A DNA stretch of 64,000 nt from Bifidobacterium aemilianum. GTDB taxonomy: Bacteria > Actinomycetota > Actinomycetes > Actinomycetales > Bifidobacteriaceae. This document shows, piece by piece, positions 55,884 through 64,000 of the stretch (position 1 is its first letter; every line of letters starts with the position of its first letter). The position numbers were made by a program, and so were the translations under genes. Where the stretch lies: positions 81,592-145,591 of the forward strand of contig NZ_PDCG01000005.1 in assembly GCF_003315635.1 (NCBI RefSeq), read 5' to 3'. The notes under the pieces were generated by a model. The model was not told the DNA's origin. It ran no database searches and saw only the letters and a program-made list of their open reading frames with translations.

Positions 55884-57011
55884 TCAGTCCTCGCGCACGA
55901 TGAGGGCCAGCATACGACCCTCCCGGAGCTTATGGGCCAAGGCTGCCCGGCGGTGGGAGTACCAAAGGGGATTCTCCAGGGTGCACAGGCTGTGGTGAAT
56001 CTCTCCCAGGCGTTCAGCCAGGTCGGGCATGCCCTCGCCATCCTGCCGACTCAGGTCAGCCAGCTCCTGGTCTGCCGCCAGATACTGGGTGGCGGCGGCG
56101 ACCCGGCGGGAGGAATCAATGAGGCTGTCACGAGGAATGCCCGCCTTGGCCAACCCCTGGCGGGCGGCCAGGGCCAGGTCGATGCTGGGGCCGCCAAAAC
56201 GGCTGAGTCCGAAGCTGCCGGGGAACTGGGCGTCGAAGTCGTCGGCCAGGTCGGCACCGACCTCGTAGCAGTCCCCACAGATGCAGGGCCCCAGGGTGGC
56301 AACCATACGTCCGGTCCTGCCACCCTTGGCCACCATGAGCTCGACGGTGGAGGCGATGATGCCACGTTGCAGACCCTTGCGGCCGCAATGGGCGGCGGCG
56401 ATGAGTCCGGCCTCCGGGTCCGCCAGCAGCACCGGCAGGCAATCGGCGGCGAAGACTCCCAGGGCCAGACCCTTCTGGCTACTGACCTGTGCATCGGCCT
56501 CAATGACCCTGCCGGCTCCCGGCATCTGCTCTGGACTGCCGTCTTGATGGCTCTGGCCGCTGCTGACAGGCGAGGCTTCAGCGGCCAGAGCGCCGCCTGA
56601 ATGGTCGATCAGTCTGGGGCCGTCCACACCCTCGGCAGGGCTGCTGAATGCTGGGGAGACCTTTGCTGCCGGGGAGACCAACAGCTCGTCCATATCGACG
56701 GCCCGGCCCGAATGAACCTGGCTGACCAGGGCGACGTCAACCCCCAGCTCCTGGGCCAGGGCCTCCCTATTGGCCTGGACCAGGGCCGGGTCTTCCCCTC
56801 CCTTACCGCCCAGGTTGCAGGAGGCGAAATCCCCCTGGCTCACCCCACCCAGTCGGGTGGTATAGACCACCTTGACACCCGGCGCCAGGGCAATGGGAAT
56901 GGTGACCGGAATGGCCCTACCCGCCTTATCAGTCGGCGACAGGGCCGAACTATCCACAATGGCCTGGTCCCCGGGTTGACCAGCCCACACATCAACAGCT
57001 TCAGAAGACAT
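55884..57011 (-). CDS. YfiH/PgeF family polyphenol oxidase-like protein
   Basis: Member of the family variously described as multicopper-like laccase, adenosine-phosphorylase (FAMIN-like) or peptidoglycan-editing factor PgeF. Motifs are TTRLGGVSQGDFASCNLG, ALVSQVHSGRAVDM, FAADCLPVLLADPEAGLIAAAHCGRKGL and the C-terminal NPLWYSHRRAAL; the metal-ligand His/Cys/His are present (H in VHSG, C in ADC, H in AHCG). The family is usually 240-280 residues; here it is 375. An insertion of about 70 low-complexity residues lies between VHSG and ADCLP. Confidence 0.85.
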   Translation of the reverse strand: MSSEAVDVWAGQPGDQAIVDSSALSPTDKAGRAIPVTIPIALAPGVKVVYTTRLGGVSQGDFASCNLGGKGGEDPALVQANREALAQELGVDVALVSQVHSGRAVDMDELLVSPAAKVSPAFSSPAEGVDGPRLIDHSGGALAAEASPVSSGQSHQDGSPEQMPGAGRVIEADAQVSSQKGLALGVFAADCLPVLLADPEAGLIAAAHCGRKGLQRGIIASTVELMVAKGGRTGRMVATLGPCICGDCYEVGADLADDFDAQFPGSFGLSRFGGPSIDLALAARQGLAKAGIPRDSLIDSSRRVAAATQYLAADQELADLSRQDGEGMPDLAERLGEIHHSLCTLENPLWYSHRRAALAHKLREGRMLALIVRED

Positions 57012-57177
57012 GGAACCACCCTAACCCAACCCCTGCCAGACCACCCTGACGACAAGCATCTCAACCACACACCAGACCCAGTGACCAGCGGCAAAGGACT
57101 CTCCCGCCAAGGTGTGGGCCATCCCCTGCCCAAGAACCGAACGTCAAGACTGGGGCGGCAGGAGTCGAAACTGGGGC

Positions 57178-58440
57178 TCAGAAGACCGGGTCCAGGTGGT
57201 TCGGGTCCACGGTGAGTCTGGTGGATTCACGCACCACCAGTTTGGGGGTCAGGATCCTGCGGTTGCCGCTCACCGGCTCACCGGCCAGCAGCCGGCAGAG
57301 CAGGTTGGCCACCTTGGTGCCGTATTGGCCGGCGTCACGGTGGACGGCGGTGATGGAGGGATAGGTGGCCTCGCACACGAAGCTGTCCTCGAAGCTGACC
57401 ATGGCCGGCAAGCCGTGGGGAAAACGTTTGCCACCCAAGCCGCCCCGGTCGCCACGAATCATGACTTCGGCCAGGACCCGCATGGAGGAGGCAGCCATGG
57501 TCTCGTTCTCATAGATGAAGGCGGTGAAGGGGTGCGGGCCGGAGAGCTTGCTTTGGGTCAGCGCGGAGGCCGTGGCCGGATCGAAGTCGGTGAAGTCCAC
57601 GGAGCTGGCCTCCAGGGCATGCTTGTGGGCAAAGCTGCGGAAGGCCTCGACGCGGGCCTGGCTGTAGTCCAGGCGCTCATCGCCGGATAGGTAGGCTATG
57701 GACCGGTGGCCCATCTGGGCCAGGTGGTCCAGGATGGTCCGCATGGTCCGGGAGTCGTCGATGGAGAGGGAGGGTATGTTCAGCACCGGGTCGGGGCCGC
57801 CGGCCAGCACAGCTGGCAAGCCCAGTTCCGTGAGGAGGGCTGGGCGTGGGTCATCGGCACGCAGGTCCACCAGAATGACCCCATCTACCCGTCGGCGCCT
57901 GGCCCAGTCCCGGTAGGTGGCCAGTTCCTCGGTCAGGCTGGCGCAGGGCCGGTAGAGCAGACCGTAGCCCTTGGTGCTCAGTGAGGAGTGGATGCCGGCC
58001 ATGAAATGGAGCATGAAGCTTTCGGTCTGGAAGCCGTCGGCGGAACGGGCCGGGGCAAATCCTACAGTCATGGTCTTGGACGACCCCAGGGCCTGGGCCG
58101 CATAGGCCGGACTCCAGCCCATGGCAGCCGCAGCCTCCTTGACCCGCCGTTTGGTCTCGTCCGAGACCCCTGGTCTGTCGTTGATGGCGAAGGAGACGGC
58201 TGTTTGGGATATGCCCAGCTCCTGAGCTATGTCTTTGAGGCCGACCCGGGGGCGGTTCCTGGCCTCCGTCGGCTCGGATTCCTGAACGCCGGCCTGGGAG
58301 CCACGAGCAGACGACGAGGTGGACTGCCCTCCCCGCTGGGTCTGTCGAGAGGCGTTGCCAGAACGGCCGCTCTGGCCCTTACCTGTGACTCCCAAGGCCT
58401 CCACCCTTCTTTCTTGCCTGAACCTGCGCCCAACCGCCAC
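57178..58440 (-). CDS. LacI-family transcriptional regulator
   Basis: Sugar-responsive DNA-binding repressor. The 420-residue product has a long, low-complexity N-terminal extension of about 65 residues rich in Gly, Ser, Gln and Arg, unusual for LacI proteins. Then comes the helix-turn-helix (RVGLKDIAQELGISQTAVSFAINDRPGVSDETKRR), the sugar-binding core with SIAYLSGDERLDYSQARVEAF, and TYPSITAVHRDAGQYG. The target is unknown; the downstream neighbour at 55884 is not a sugar gene, and an aldo/keto reductase lies upstream. A shorter start near codon 65 would give a normal LacI N-terminus. Confidence 0.9.
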   Translation of the reverse strand: MAVGRRFRQERRVEALGVTGKGQSGRSGNASRQTQRGGQSTSSSARGSQAGVQESEPTEARNRPRVGLKDIAQELGISQTAVSFAINDRPGVSDETKRRVKEAAAAMGWSPAYAAQALGSSKTMTVGFAPARSADGFQTESFMLHFMAGIHSSLSTKGYGLLYRPCASLTEELATYRDWARRRRVDGVILVDLRADDPRPALLTELGLPAVLAGGPDPVLNIPSLSIDDSRTMRTILDHLAQMGHRSIAYLSGDERLDYSQARVEAFRSFAHKHALEASSVDFTDFDPATASALTQSKLSGPHPFTAFIYENETMAASSMRVLAEVMIRGDRGGLGGKRFPHGLPAMVSFEDSFVCEATYPSITAVHRDAGQYGTKVANLLCRLLAGEPVSGNRRILTPKLVVRESTRLTVDPNHLDPVF

Positions 58441-58696
58441 GCCACCCTCTGGCGTGACGGCGCCCCATGCCTACGCAAACCATAGGTCAGTGCGGGCGAA
58501 GATCCGCAAGCATGACATCCACCGTCAGCTCAGCTCACTTGCTCCCACCACTATAAGACGAACTGGCCCCCATGCGGGTATGGTGGAGCAAAGCCCACAT
58601 TCCCTCACTTCTGCTTCGGTACTAGGGGTGAAGGGCGGTGATGGGGTGGCGACGATGGCCGGGTAGGCCCCAAGCCCTGTGACACCTCGCACGGAC

Positions 58697-59560
58697 CTAG
58701 CCCAGCTGGGCCAGTTCCTCAGGGCTCAGAGTCAGGTCACCGGCCTTGAGGCTGTCAAGAATGGTCTGTGGCCGGTGAGCGCCGGGAATCACGAAGACAT
58801 GGCTGCCCTTGGCCAGCTCCCAAGCCAGAACCACCTGCTGGTAGCTGACGGCATGGGCCTGCGCGACCCTACGGAAGGGGTCGAACTTGGTCTCGTCCTT
58901 GGCCTTGCGGTAGCCGCCCAGGGGGCTCCAGCAGACGAAGGCCAGACCAGCCTGGGCGCAGTAATCCAGCGTGTCCTGGGTGCTCAGGTAGATGGGTGAG
59001 TACTGGTTCTGCACGGCCACCAGGCTGGACCCTAGAATCCCCCGGGCCAGGCCGATCTGCTCCATCGATGCGTTGGATATGCCGATCTGCTTGGCGACCC
59101 CCTGGTGGAGAATCTCGGCCATGGCCTCAATGGACTCCTGGTAGGGCACCTTGGGGTCGGGCCGGTGGAAGTAGAGGAGGTCGATGGCCTCGACGCCCAG
59201 CTCCCTGGCCGACTCCTTGGCGTGCTGGATCAGGGCCTCTGGCCTGCCGTCCACATCCCAGGTGGGCTTGCCGTCGGTGAAGTTGCGGAAGTGGCCGACC
59301 TTGGTGGCCACCAGCACCTCCTCGCGCGGGCCCTTCCATGTAGCCAGGGCCTCACGCACCAGCTTCTCGCCGGTCTGTTCGGGGCCGCCCGAACAGTAGT
59401 AGGACCAGGCCGTGTCAATCTGCCGGCAGCCGGCGCCAAGGGCGGCATGGATGGTCTCAATGCCCTGCTCCCAACCCAGGTTGTTCTCCAAGGTCAGGGG
59501 CATCTCCCCCAAGCCGATCCTTGTGGTCCCATATGGTCCCAGATTGCCTTGCGCTACCAT
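58697..59560 (-). CDS. Aldo/keto reductase
   Basis: NADPH-dependent oxidoreductase of the AKR superfamily with a TIM barrel. The 287-residue product from ATG 59560 (AAGGAG upstream) has the catalytic tetrad regions: Asp in GCRQIDTAWSYYC, Tyr in the same stretch, Lys in EEVLVATKVGHF and His in LLYFHRPDPK, with the NADPH-binding AWELAKGSHVFVIPGAH near the end. Substrate unknown. A Tas-like or general aldehyde/ketone reductase is likely. Its gene is followed by the LacI regulator gene at 58440, in the same direction. Confidence 0.92.
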   Translation of the reverse strand: MVAQGNLGPYGTTRIGLGEMPLTLENNLGWEQGIETIHAALGAGCRQIDTAWSYYCSGGPEQTGEKLVREALATWKGPREEVLVATKVGHFRNFTDGKPTWDVDGRPEALIQHAKESARELGVEAIDLLYFHRPDPKVPYQESIEAMAEILHQGVAKQIGISNASMEQIGLARGILGSSLVAVQNQYSPIYLSTQDTLDYCAQAGLAFVCWSPLGGYRKAKDETKFDPFRRVAQAHAVSYQQVVLAWELAKGSHVFVIPGAHRPQTILDSLKAGDLTLSPEELAQLG

Positions 59561-59766
59561 GATCGTCTCCTTATCGGGCTGTCCTTGCCCAGTCATCACT
59601 TCAACATCACCCCGGGCCGGTCCGGCCAGACCAGGCACGTAGCCGCAACCGAAACACACCCATTGACTCCAGCCTAGACAGACTGGCGTGGTCTGGCAAG
59701 CAATCTAGGCACAGTCCACAGCCCGGCGGCACATCCACCTAGATCAGCCAGCGTGGTCACACTGAG

Positions 59767-62001
59767 TCAGCGACCTCCGAAGGACCCGCCGCCGAAGCCA
59801 CCGCTGGACCCGGAGAAGCCACCGCCGCCGGAGAAGCTGCCGGATGAACCGGACGAGGAGCTGGCCTGGGAGATCGTCGACTGAATCTGCCCGAATCCCG
59901 ATGAGAGCTGGGCTCCAAGGTCGCCGAAGTTGGCGCTCATGGCAGGCCCGCCCCCGCCCATGGCACCCTGGGGCCCGGAAATGCCACCGTAGCCCCTGTA
60001 GCCGTTTCCATACCAACGGTATGGACGGTAGTTGAAGTAGAGGAGGGAATTGGAGGCGTACTGGTCCAGCCAGGCCGGATCCTGGATCTGGGGGTAGGCC
60101 TGGGCCAGCTGGCGCAGGACCTTGTCGGAAATACCAAAGGCCGTGGCGTAGACCAGGTATTGGTCCCAGAGGATCAGATCCGCTGCCCCCCGGTCGGAGA
60201 AGTCACTGAAGTCCTCCATGTAGGCCTTGAATCCCAAGACCTGACCGGCCAGGGGCTGCCCAGGCTCGGTCACCCCGTACTTGACCTTCAGGAACAAGGC
60301 CAGGAAGGAGCAGAAGACGATGGGTGCCCCGACCAGCAATCCGATTACGGTGGTGGAGACGAAGGAGCCGAGCACCATGATGCCGATTCCGGCAATCAGG
60401 CCGATCAGACCAGCCGCCGCAGCCTGTCCATCCACCCGTCGGCTGGCCCCCAAGACGGCGAACTGGTTCTTGACCGTGGTGGTGAAGGTCTCCTGCAAAC
60501 TGATGGTCGCGGTCTGGTCCTTCATGCTCTCCCCCATCTGCTTGAGGTCGAAGACCGGCGAACCAATGTCCCGGGAGACGGCCACCAACAGATTCAGCAG
60601 GGCCGATTCCGATGGGGTCAGGGGCAGGGTGGCCGGCTGCTGCAGTGCGACCGGCAGCAGGACCAGGGTCGAGCTGGCCTGCAGCTGGCTGGCCCGCCCT
60701 GGGTCGGCGGTGACCATGCCGTTGATCTGGACCGGATTGGTCTGGAGCATATCGATGCCCCGGTAGATGTCCGCCGACCCCGGGTAAATGGCCAGGGCCT
60801 TCTTGCTGGCCAGGGACAGCAGGGTGGCGGCCGTAAGCCGAGACATAAGGTCTCCGGCCCCGCTCCCGTTATCCAGAATGTCCTCCAGCTGCCCGGCGTT
60901 GGCTGGATCAAGGTCCGGGGGAATCCGCCGGTAGTCGACCGTCCCCCGGTAGCCATAGCGCCCGCTGGCCATGGAAGCGTAGAGGGCCCAGACCACCAGG
61001 GCGAGCCCCGCCACAATCAGGAGTATCCACAGGCCCAGGGTCATACGGGCCTTGGTTCGGCTCCAGCTCTCCTCCTGCCGTTCCCGCTTGACTATGGCCT
61101 CCTTCTGGTTGCCCTGCCTGGTAATGGGCGGGTCCTTGAGGGCCTTGGCAGGGAACATGGTCACCAGGTCCACGTGCTGGCCGGAGCGGATGTCCTGGGC
61201 GGTCAGGACCAAGCTGTTGCCGGAGCCGCGCTCGGTGGTGGAGGCGCCGGAGAAGTGAAGCCAGGCCTTGACCTGGTCCTTGCCCACGCTCTTGGGAAAG
61301 CTAACCTTGGCGGTCATCCTGCCGATGGGCACCTGGTTGGCGTCGCCCATGGGCTCCCACTTGAAGGTGGCCACATCGTCGTAGCGAATGGCCACGCCCT
61401 TCATGGTCATGGTCACGTCGAACTTGAGACTGTCCGCGGATTCGGTCACCGGTATGTTCCAGCCGATCTCCACGGTCTTGGGAGAGGTCAGGGGCCGGTC
61501 TGGGTCATACTCGGAGGGATTGTCGGCCGACCCTTCAGTGATGTACCAACCTCCGGCGTAGCCCTTGTTCCAGACCTCATCGCTCCCTATTGAGCTTGGG
61601 TCAACAGCCCTGTCTTCCTCGTAGACCTCGCCGCTGCTGACATTCTTCACACTGATATCGGTGATGCCCCGGATCTGCTTCGGGTCCAGTTTGTACTGCT
61701 GGTAAAGCTGCCTCCAAGGCTTGGTATGCCCGTCATCCGACCGTTCGCGCAGGCGCATGTCGATATGCTGGGTGATCCGCATGTCGCCGTTCTCCAGCAC
61801 CTGGGCCTCATAGTCGTCCGTCCGGTAGCTGAGGTCGGGCGCGGAGCCGTGGAGGGAGAAGGCCAGCAGGGCCACGAAGGCGATGGCCAGCGTACCCAGC
61901 AGGGCCAGGCCCAGGGCCCGCCACCAATGCCGGGGCGCCTTGACCTCCTGATCCGCCTTACCGGGGTTCGCACTGTTCACAGCAGCAGCCTGAGCCTCCA
62001 T
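59767..62001 (-). CDS. DUF2207 membrane protein with Gly/Ser-rich tail
   Basis: Function unknown; DUF2207 proteins are commonly encoded with LemA proteins. The 744-residue product has an N-terminal membrane segment (about 33-50), a large extracellular beta-rich domain (SYRTDDYEAQVLENGDMRIT), a membrane helix near 323-345 (LWILLIVAGLALVVWALY) and a cytoplasmic segment. Then come paired helices in LIGLIAGIGIMVLGSFV and IVFCSFLALFL, and another soluble region ending in a GGGGFSGSSGGFGGG tail. The upstream gene is lemA, 24 bases away. Confidence 0.88.
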   Translation of the reverse strand: MEAQAAAVNSANPGKADQEVKAPRHWWRALGLALLGTLAIAFVALLAFSLHGSAPDLSYRTDDYEAQVLENGDMRITQHIDMRLRERSDDGHTKPWRQLYQQYKLDPKQIRGITDISVKNVSSGEVYEEDRAVDPSSIGSDEVWNKGYAGGWYITEGSADNPSEYDPDRPLTSPKTVEIGWNIPVTESADSLKFDVTMTMKGVAIRYDDVATFKWEPMGDANQVPIGRMTAKVSFPKSVGKDQVKAWLHFSGASTTERGSGNSLVLTAQDIRSGQHVDLVTMFPAKALKDPPITRQGNQKEAIVKRERQEESWSRTKARMTLGLWILLIVAGLALVVWALYASMASGRYGYRGTVDYRRIPPDLDPANAGQLEDILDNGSGAGDLMSRLTAATLLSLASKKALAIYPGSADIYRGIDMLQTNPVQINGMVTADPGRASQLQASSTLVLLPVALQQPATLPLTPSESALLNLLVAVSRDIGSPVFDLKQMGESMKDQTATISLQETFTTTVKNQFAVLGASRRVDGQAAAAGLIGLIAGIGIMVLGSFVSTTVIGLLVGAPIVFCSFLALFLKVKYGVTEPGQPLAGQVLGFKAYMEDFSDFSDRGAADLILWDQYLVYATAFGISDKVLRQLAQAYPQIQDPAWLDQYASNSLLYFNYRPYRWYGNGYRGYGGISGPQGAMGGGGPAMSANFGDLGAQLSSGFGQIQSTISQASSSSGSSGSFSGGGGFSGSSGGFGGGSFGGR

Positions 62002-62025
62002 GGCACCGGCCTCCTTCCGAGCTTC

Positions 62026-62607
62026 CTAGAACTTAACCTGGGGCACCTGGCGGGAGGCTTCGTCGGCCTGGAAGTACTGGGCCTGGTGGAAGTTGAAGAG
62101 GCCGGCGATGATGTTGCTGGGCACGGTCTCGATCTTGGTGTTGAATTTCTGGACCACGTCGTTGTAGAACTGGCGGGCGTAGGCGATCTGCTGCTCCAGA
62201 CCGGAGAGCTTGCCCTGCAGGTCAAGGAAGTTCTGGTTGGCCTGCAGCTGCGGGTAAGCCTCGGCCGTGGCCCGCAGGTTGACCAGGGACTGGCTCAAGG
62301 CCGACTCGGCCGCAGCCCGCTGAGCCGGTGTGGTGTTGGGGTCGGATGCCGCCTGCATGGCGTTGGACCGGGCCTGGGTCACCTGGGTGAAGACGGTGGA
62401 CTCGTGGCTGGCATAGCCCTTGACCGTTTCGACCAGGTTGGGAATCAGGTCGAAGCGCTGCTTAAGCTGCACGTCGATCTGGGCCCAGCCGTTGCCCACA
62501 CGGTTGCGTAGGGTCACCAGGTTGTTATAGACCCCGATGCCCCATATGACCACAATCACGATGATGGCTATAACAACCACCAAGCCAATGACCAATCCAC
62601 TCATCAT
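62026..62607 (-). CDS. lemA: LemA family protein
   Basis: Membrane-anchored helical protein of unknown function. The 193-residue product from ATG 62607 (GAAGGAG upstream) starts with a membrane anchor (LVIGLVVVIAIIVIVVIWGI), then the LemA signature YNNLVTLRNRVGNGWAQIDVQLKQRFDLIPNLVETVKGY and long helices with ESALSQSLVNLRATAEAYPQL. It is the first gene of a lemA-DUF2207 pair, a common arrangement. An upstream in-frame start at 62769 would add 54 residues with no homology. Confidence 0.95.
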   Translation of the reverse strand: MMSGLVIGLVVVIAIIVIVVIWGIGVYNNLVTLRNRVGNGWAQIDVQLKQRFDLIPNLVETVKGYASHESTVFTQVTQARSNAMQAASDPNTTPAQRAAAESALSQSLVNLRATAEAYPQLQANQNFLDLQGKLSGLEQQIAYARQFYNDVVQKFNTKIETVPSNIIAGLFNFHQAQYFQADEASRQVPQVKF

Positions 62608-62946
62608 GCCACTCTCCTTCTCTGCCACTCCATTATGGTGGCGATGCATGGGCACCCTAATCCTGGGCACCTGCCCGGTACCAGCTGCGTTCTTACTCCT
62701 AATAGACCAAGGCACTGCCATTATTCTCTCAGATGGGTGGTATGAACTCCTTGTACAGGGTCTTCTCATGCAATGGTGTTATTATCCGAAAGCAGATAGT
62801 CTTTTGGGAGTACTCTTGACTGGACTTTGGGGGAAGTCGCAGGGAGAGACAGACCAATCACACCAAGCGAGACCCGGGACCCATCTGAAGGTGTCCGTCC
62901 GTGGCTGCGGTGTGCTGGCCCGAATATTGAGAAGGAACCAATTCCG
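62608..62946. other. Divergent promoter region of lemA and the LRR gene
   Basis: This 339-base gap lies between two divergent genes. No confident promoter, operator or terminator was assigned. TTGACT at about 62817 could be a -35 box for the plus-strand gene. Confidence 0.4.
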
Positions 62947-64000
62947 ATGTTGAACACCGCACTGCGCGCCATCCTTGCCGGACTGCTCACTCTGGGCATG
63001 GCCGGCACAAGCATGGAGAATCCGACCCCCCCCCCCCCGTGAGCGAATCTGAACCTCACAGCAGCACAGCACAACAGACAACAGAACACATCAGCAGTAC
63101 CCTGCGGCAGCTCTCCTCAATGACGAGCAGAACCCAACCGGACCGGCAGGCAAGCCCCTCACAGACGAACGGGACCAGCAGAACCGGCGACACCAGCAAC
63201 ACCGGCGCACCCAGGGCCAGCGTAACCGGCGGCGCCCAAACCGCCGAGACCGAATCGGCGGACACCGCACGCAACCGCACAAGCAGCAGGACTGCGGACA
63301 TCAAACGAACCAGCACAGGCAGATCGGCGGACACCGGTCGCGCTGGCCGGACCCGCACCATAGCAGACACCACACCGGCACCAGATGGCACGAACGACCA
63401 GAGCAAGCCGGCGGACAGCCGGCAGTCCCCAACCCCCACACCCTCTGATAATCCCATCCTTCCCCACAAGGAGAAGACAGAAGAGAGCCCGGTACCAGGG
63501 AAGTCATCGGAAGCAGACAAGCCGTCCGGGCAGGCCCCCTCACCCAAGGGGTCCACCCCGCTCACTCCCTCAGACAAGACAAGCAACCCCATCGCCCCCT
63601 TGTCCGGCTCGGCCGCAGGACCGGTTTGGCAGTCCACACCAGACAAGCCCTGGCTGATGCGCGGCGGGGTGATCCAACCCAGAACCGGTTGTGCGGTGGG
63701 CTCCAGCCCCTTAAGCGACTGCTTCCCCGACACCAACCTGGCCCTGGCCATGGCCCAAACCCTGCACGGCAACACCAACGTAAGCCAGACCCTGACCAGC
63801 ACCGACATCACCACCACCAACATCCTCAACCTCAACAACAAAGGCATCAGCAACATTGAAGGACTCCAACGCTTCACCCGTTTGACGAGTCTGGATTTGG
63901 GGTCCAATGATCTCAGGGACGGCAGCCTGGCGCCCCTGGGCACGGGCTCGCTGACCTTGTTGGCCAGACTGTGCCTGGATCAGAACCACCTGACCGACCT
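62947..64000 (+). CDS. LRR surface protein, split by a C13 tract (probably phase-variable; 3' end outside window)
   Basis: GAAGGA lies 10 bases before the ATG at 62947. The first frame encodes a signal-like MLNTALRAILAGLLTLGMAG and reaches a run of 13 C (63026-63038), after which it stops at 63042. In another frame from 63039 an uninterrupted reading frame continues to the window end. It has a Ser/Thr/Pro/Ala-rich low-complexity stalk of about 200 residues, then leucine-rich repeats such as ILNLNNKGISNIEGL and RLTSLDLGSNDL, in the style of internalins. Adding one C (14) or losing two (11) would join the frames. So as sequenced the gene is off. The orientation is supported by signal, ribosome site and repeats; the opposite-strand frames are shadows. 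Confidence 0.8.
63026..63038 (+). repeat. 13-C homopolymer (slipped-strand switch)
   Basis: Thirteen consecutive C follow the signal-peptide coding region. Homopolymer runs of this length slip during replication. Here the length decides whether the signal peptide and the LRR region share a frame. It could also be a sequencing or assembly length error. Confidence 0.9.

Noticed and set aside
60160..61593. A 477-codon plus-strand frame opposite the DUF2207 gene
   Set aside because: Antisense shadow. The minus strand has conserved membrane and tail features and pairs with lemA.
63056..63943. A 295-codon minus-strand frame at the right end
   Set aside because: It opposes the plus-strand LRR frame, which has leucine-rich repeats, a signal peptide and a ribosome site; the minus frame has no recognisable domain.

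Overview
The window is high-GC actinobacterial chromosome and looks like Bifidobacterium. Supporting signs are an actinobacterial-type S9 with an N-terminal extension, a groES preceded by a CIRCE element, a bifidobacterial-style 4-alpha-glucanotransferase, a C1-family aminopeptidase, and a class C sortase next to a large pilin. The genus is an inference from protein character. I cannot fix the species, and no rRNA gene is present. Most genes lie on the minus strand.

Layout from left to right: rplM-rpsI (to 1286); malQ, an LRV/HEAT-like repeat protein, a YigZ/IMPACT protein and a CapA-like protein (1776-7239); a small plus-strand module of membrane protein, XRE regulator and DUF4186 protein (7697-8806); tRNA-Ser, dinB, ferredoxin, an amino-acid permease and murB (8899-14241); rpmG with tRNA-Met, tRNA-Thr and tRNA-Tyr (14472-14925); hisC and groES (15068-16801); a membrane protein, a GNAT acetyltransferase, an FmdB zinc ribbon and a SAF-domain protein (16904-20529). 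Next is a coupled three-gene operon with an FHA protein, a 1213-residue protein that looks like a decayed helicase-nuclease, and a small protein (20543-25778). It is followed by a sortase and pilin pair (26004-29953), rplJ-rplL with an L10 leader (30597-31827), a membrane-anchored GH3 enzyme with reversed domain order (32288-35476) and an NCS2 purine-type permease with a structured leader (35872-37430).

The right half holds a sugar ABC operon (lacI, binding protein, ATPase, permease and an unknown 463-residue protein; 37873-43928), pstSCAB (44010-48132), an MTA/SAH nucleosidase, two tandem DAHP synthases, pepC, a DivIVA-like coiled-coil protein, pcp, a YfiH/PgeF protein, a LacI regulator, an aldo/keto reductase and a lemA-DUF2207 pair (to 62607). 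The last 1 kb carries the start of a leucine-rich-repeat surface protein. Its signal peptide and repeat region are in different frames, separated by a run of 13 C, which is the layout of an on/off phase-variable gene.

The window mixes housekeeping genes with an accessory surface and nutrient layer: pili, LRR protein, anchored glycosidase, and sugar, phosphate, amino-acid and purine importers. No CRISPR array, insertion sequence, prophage or classic defence island was recognised.
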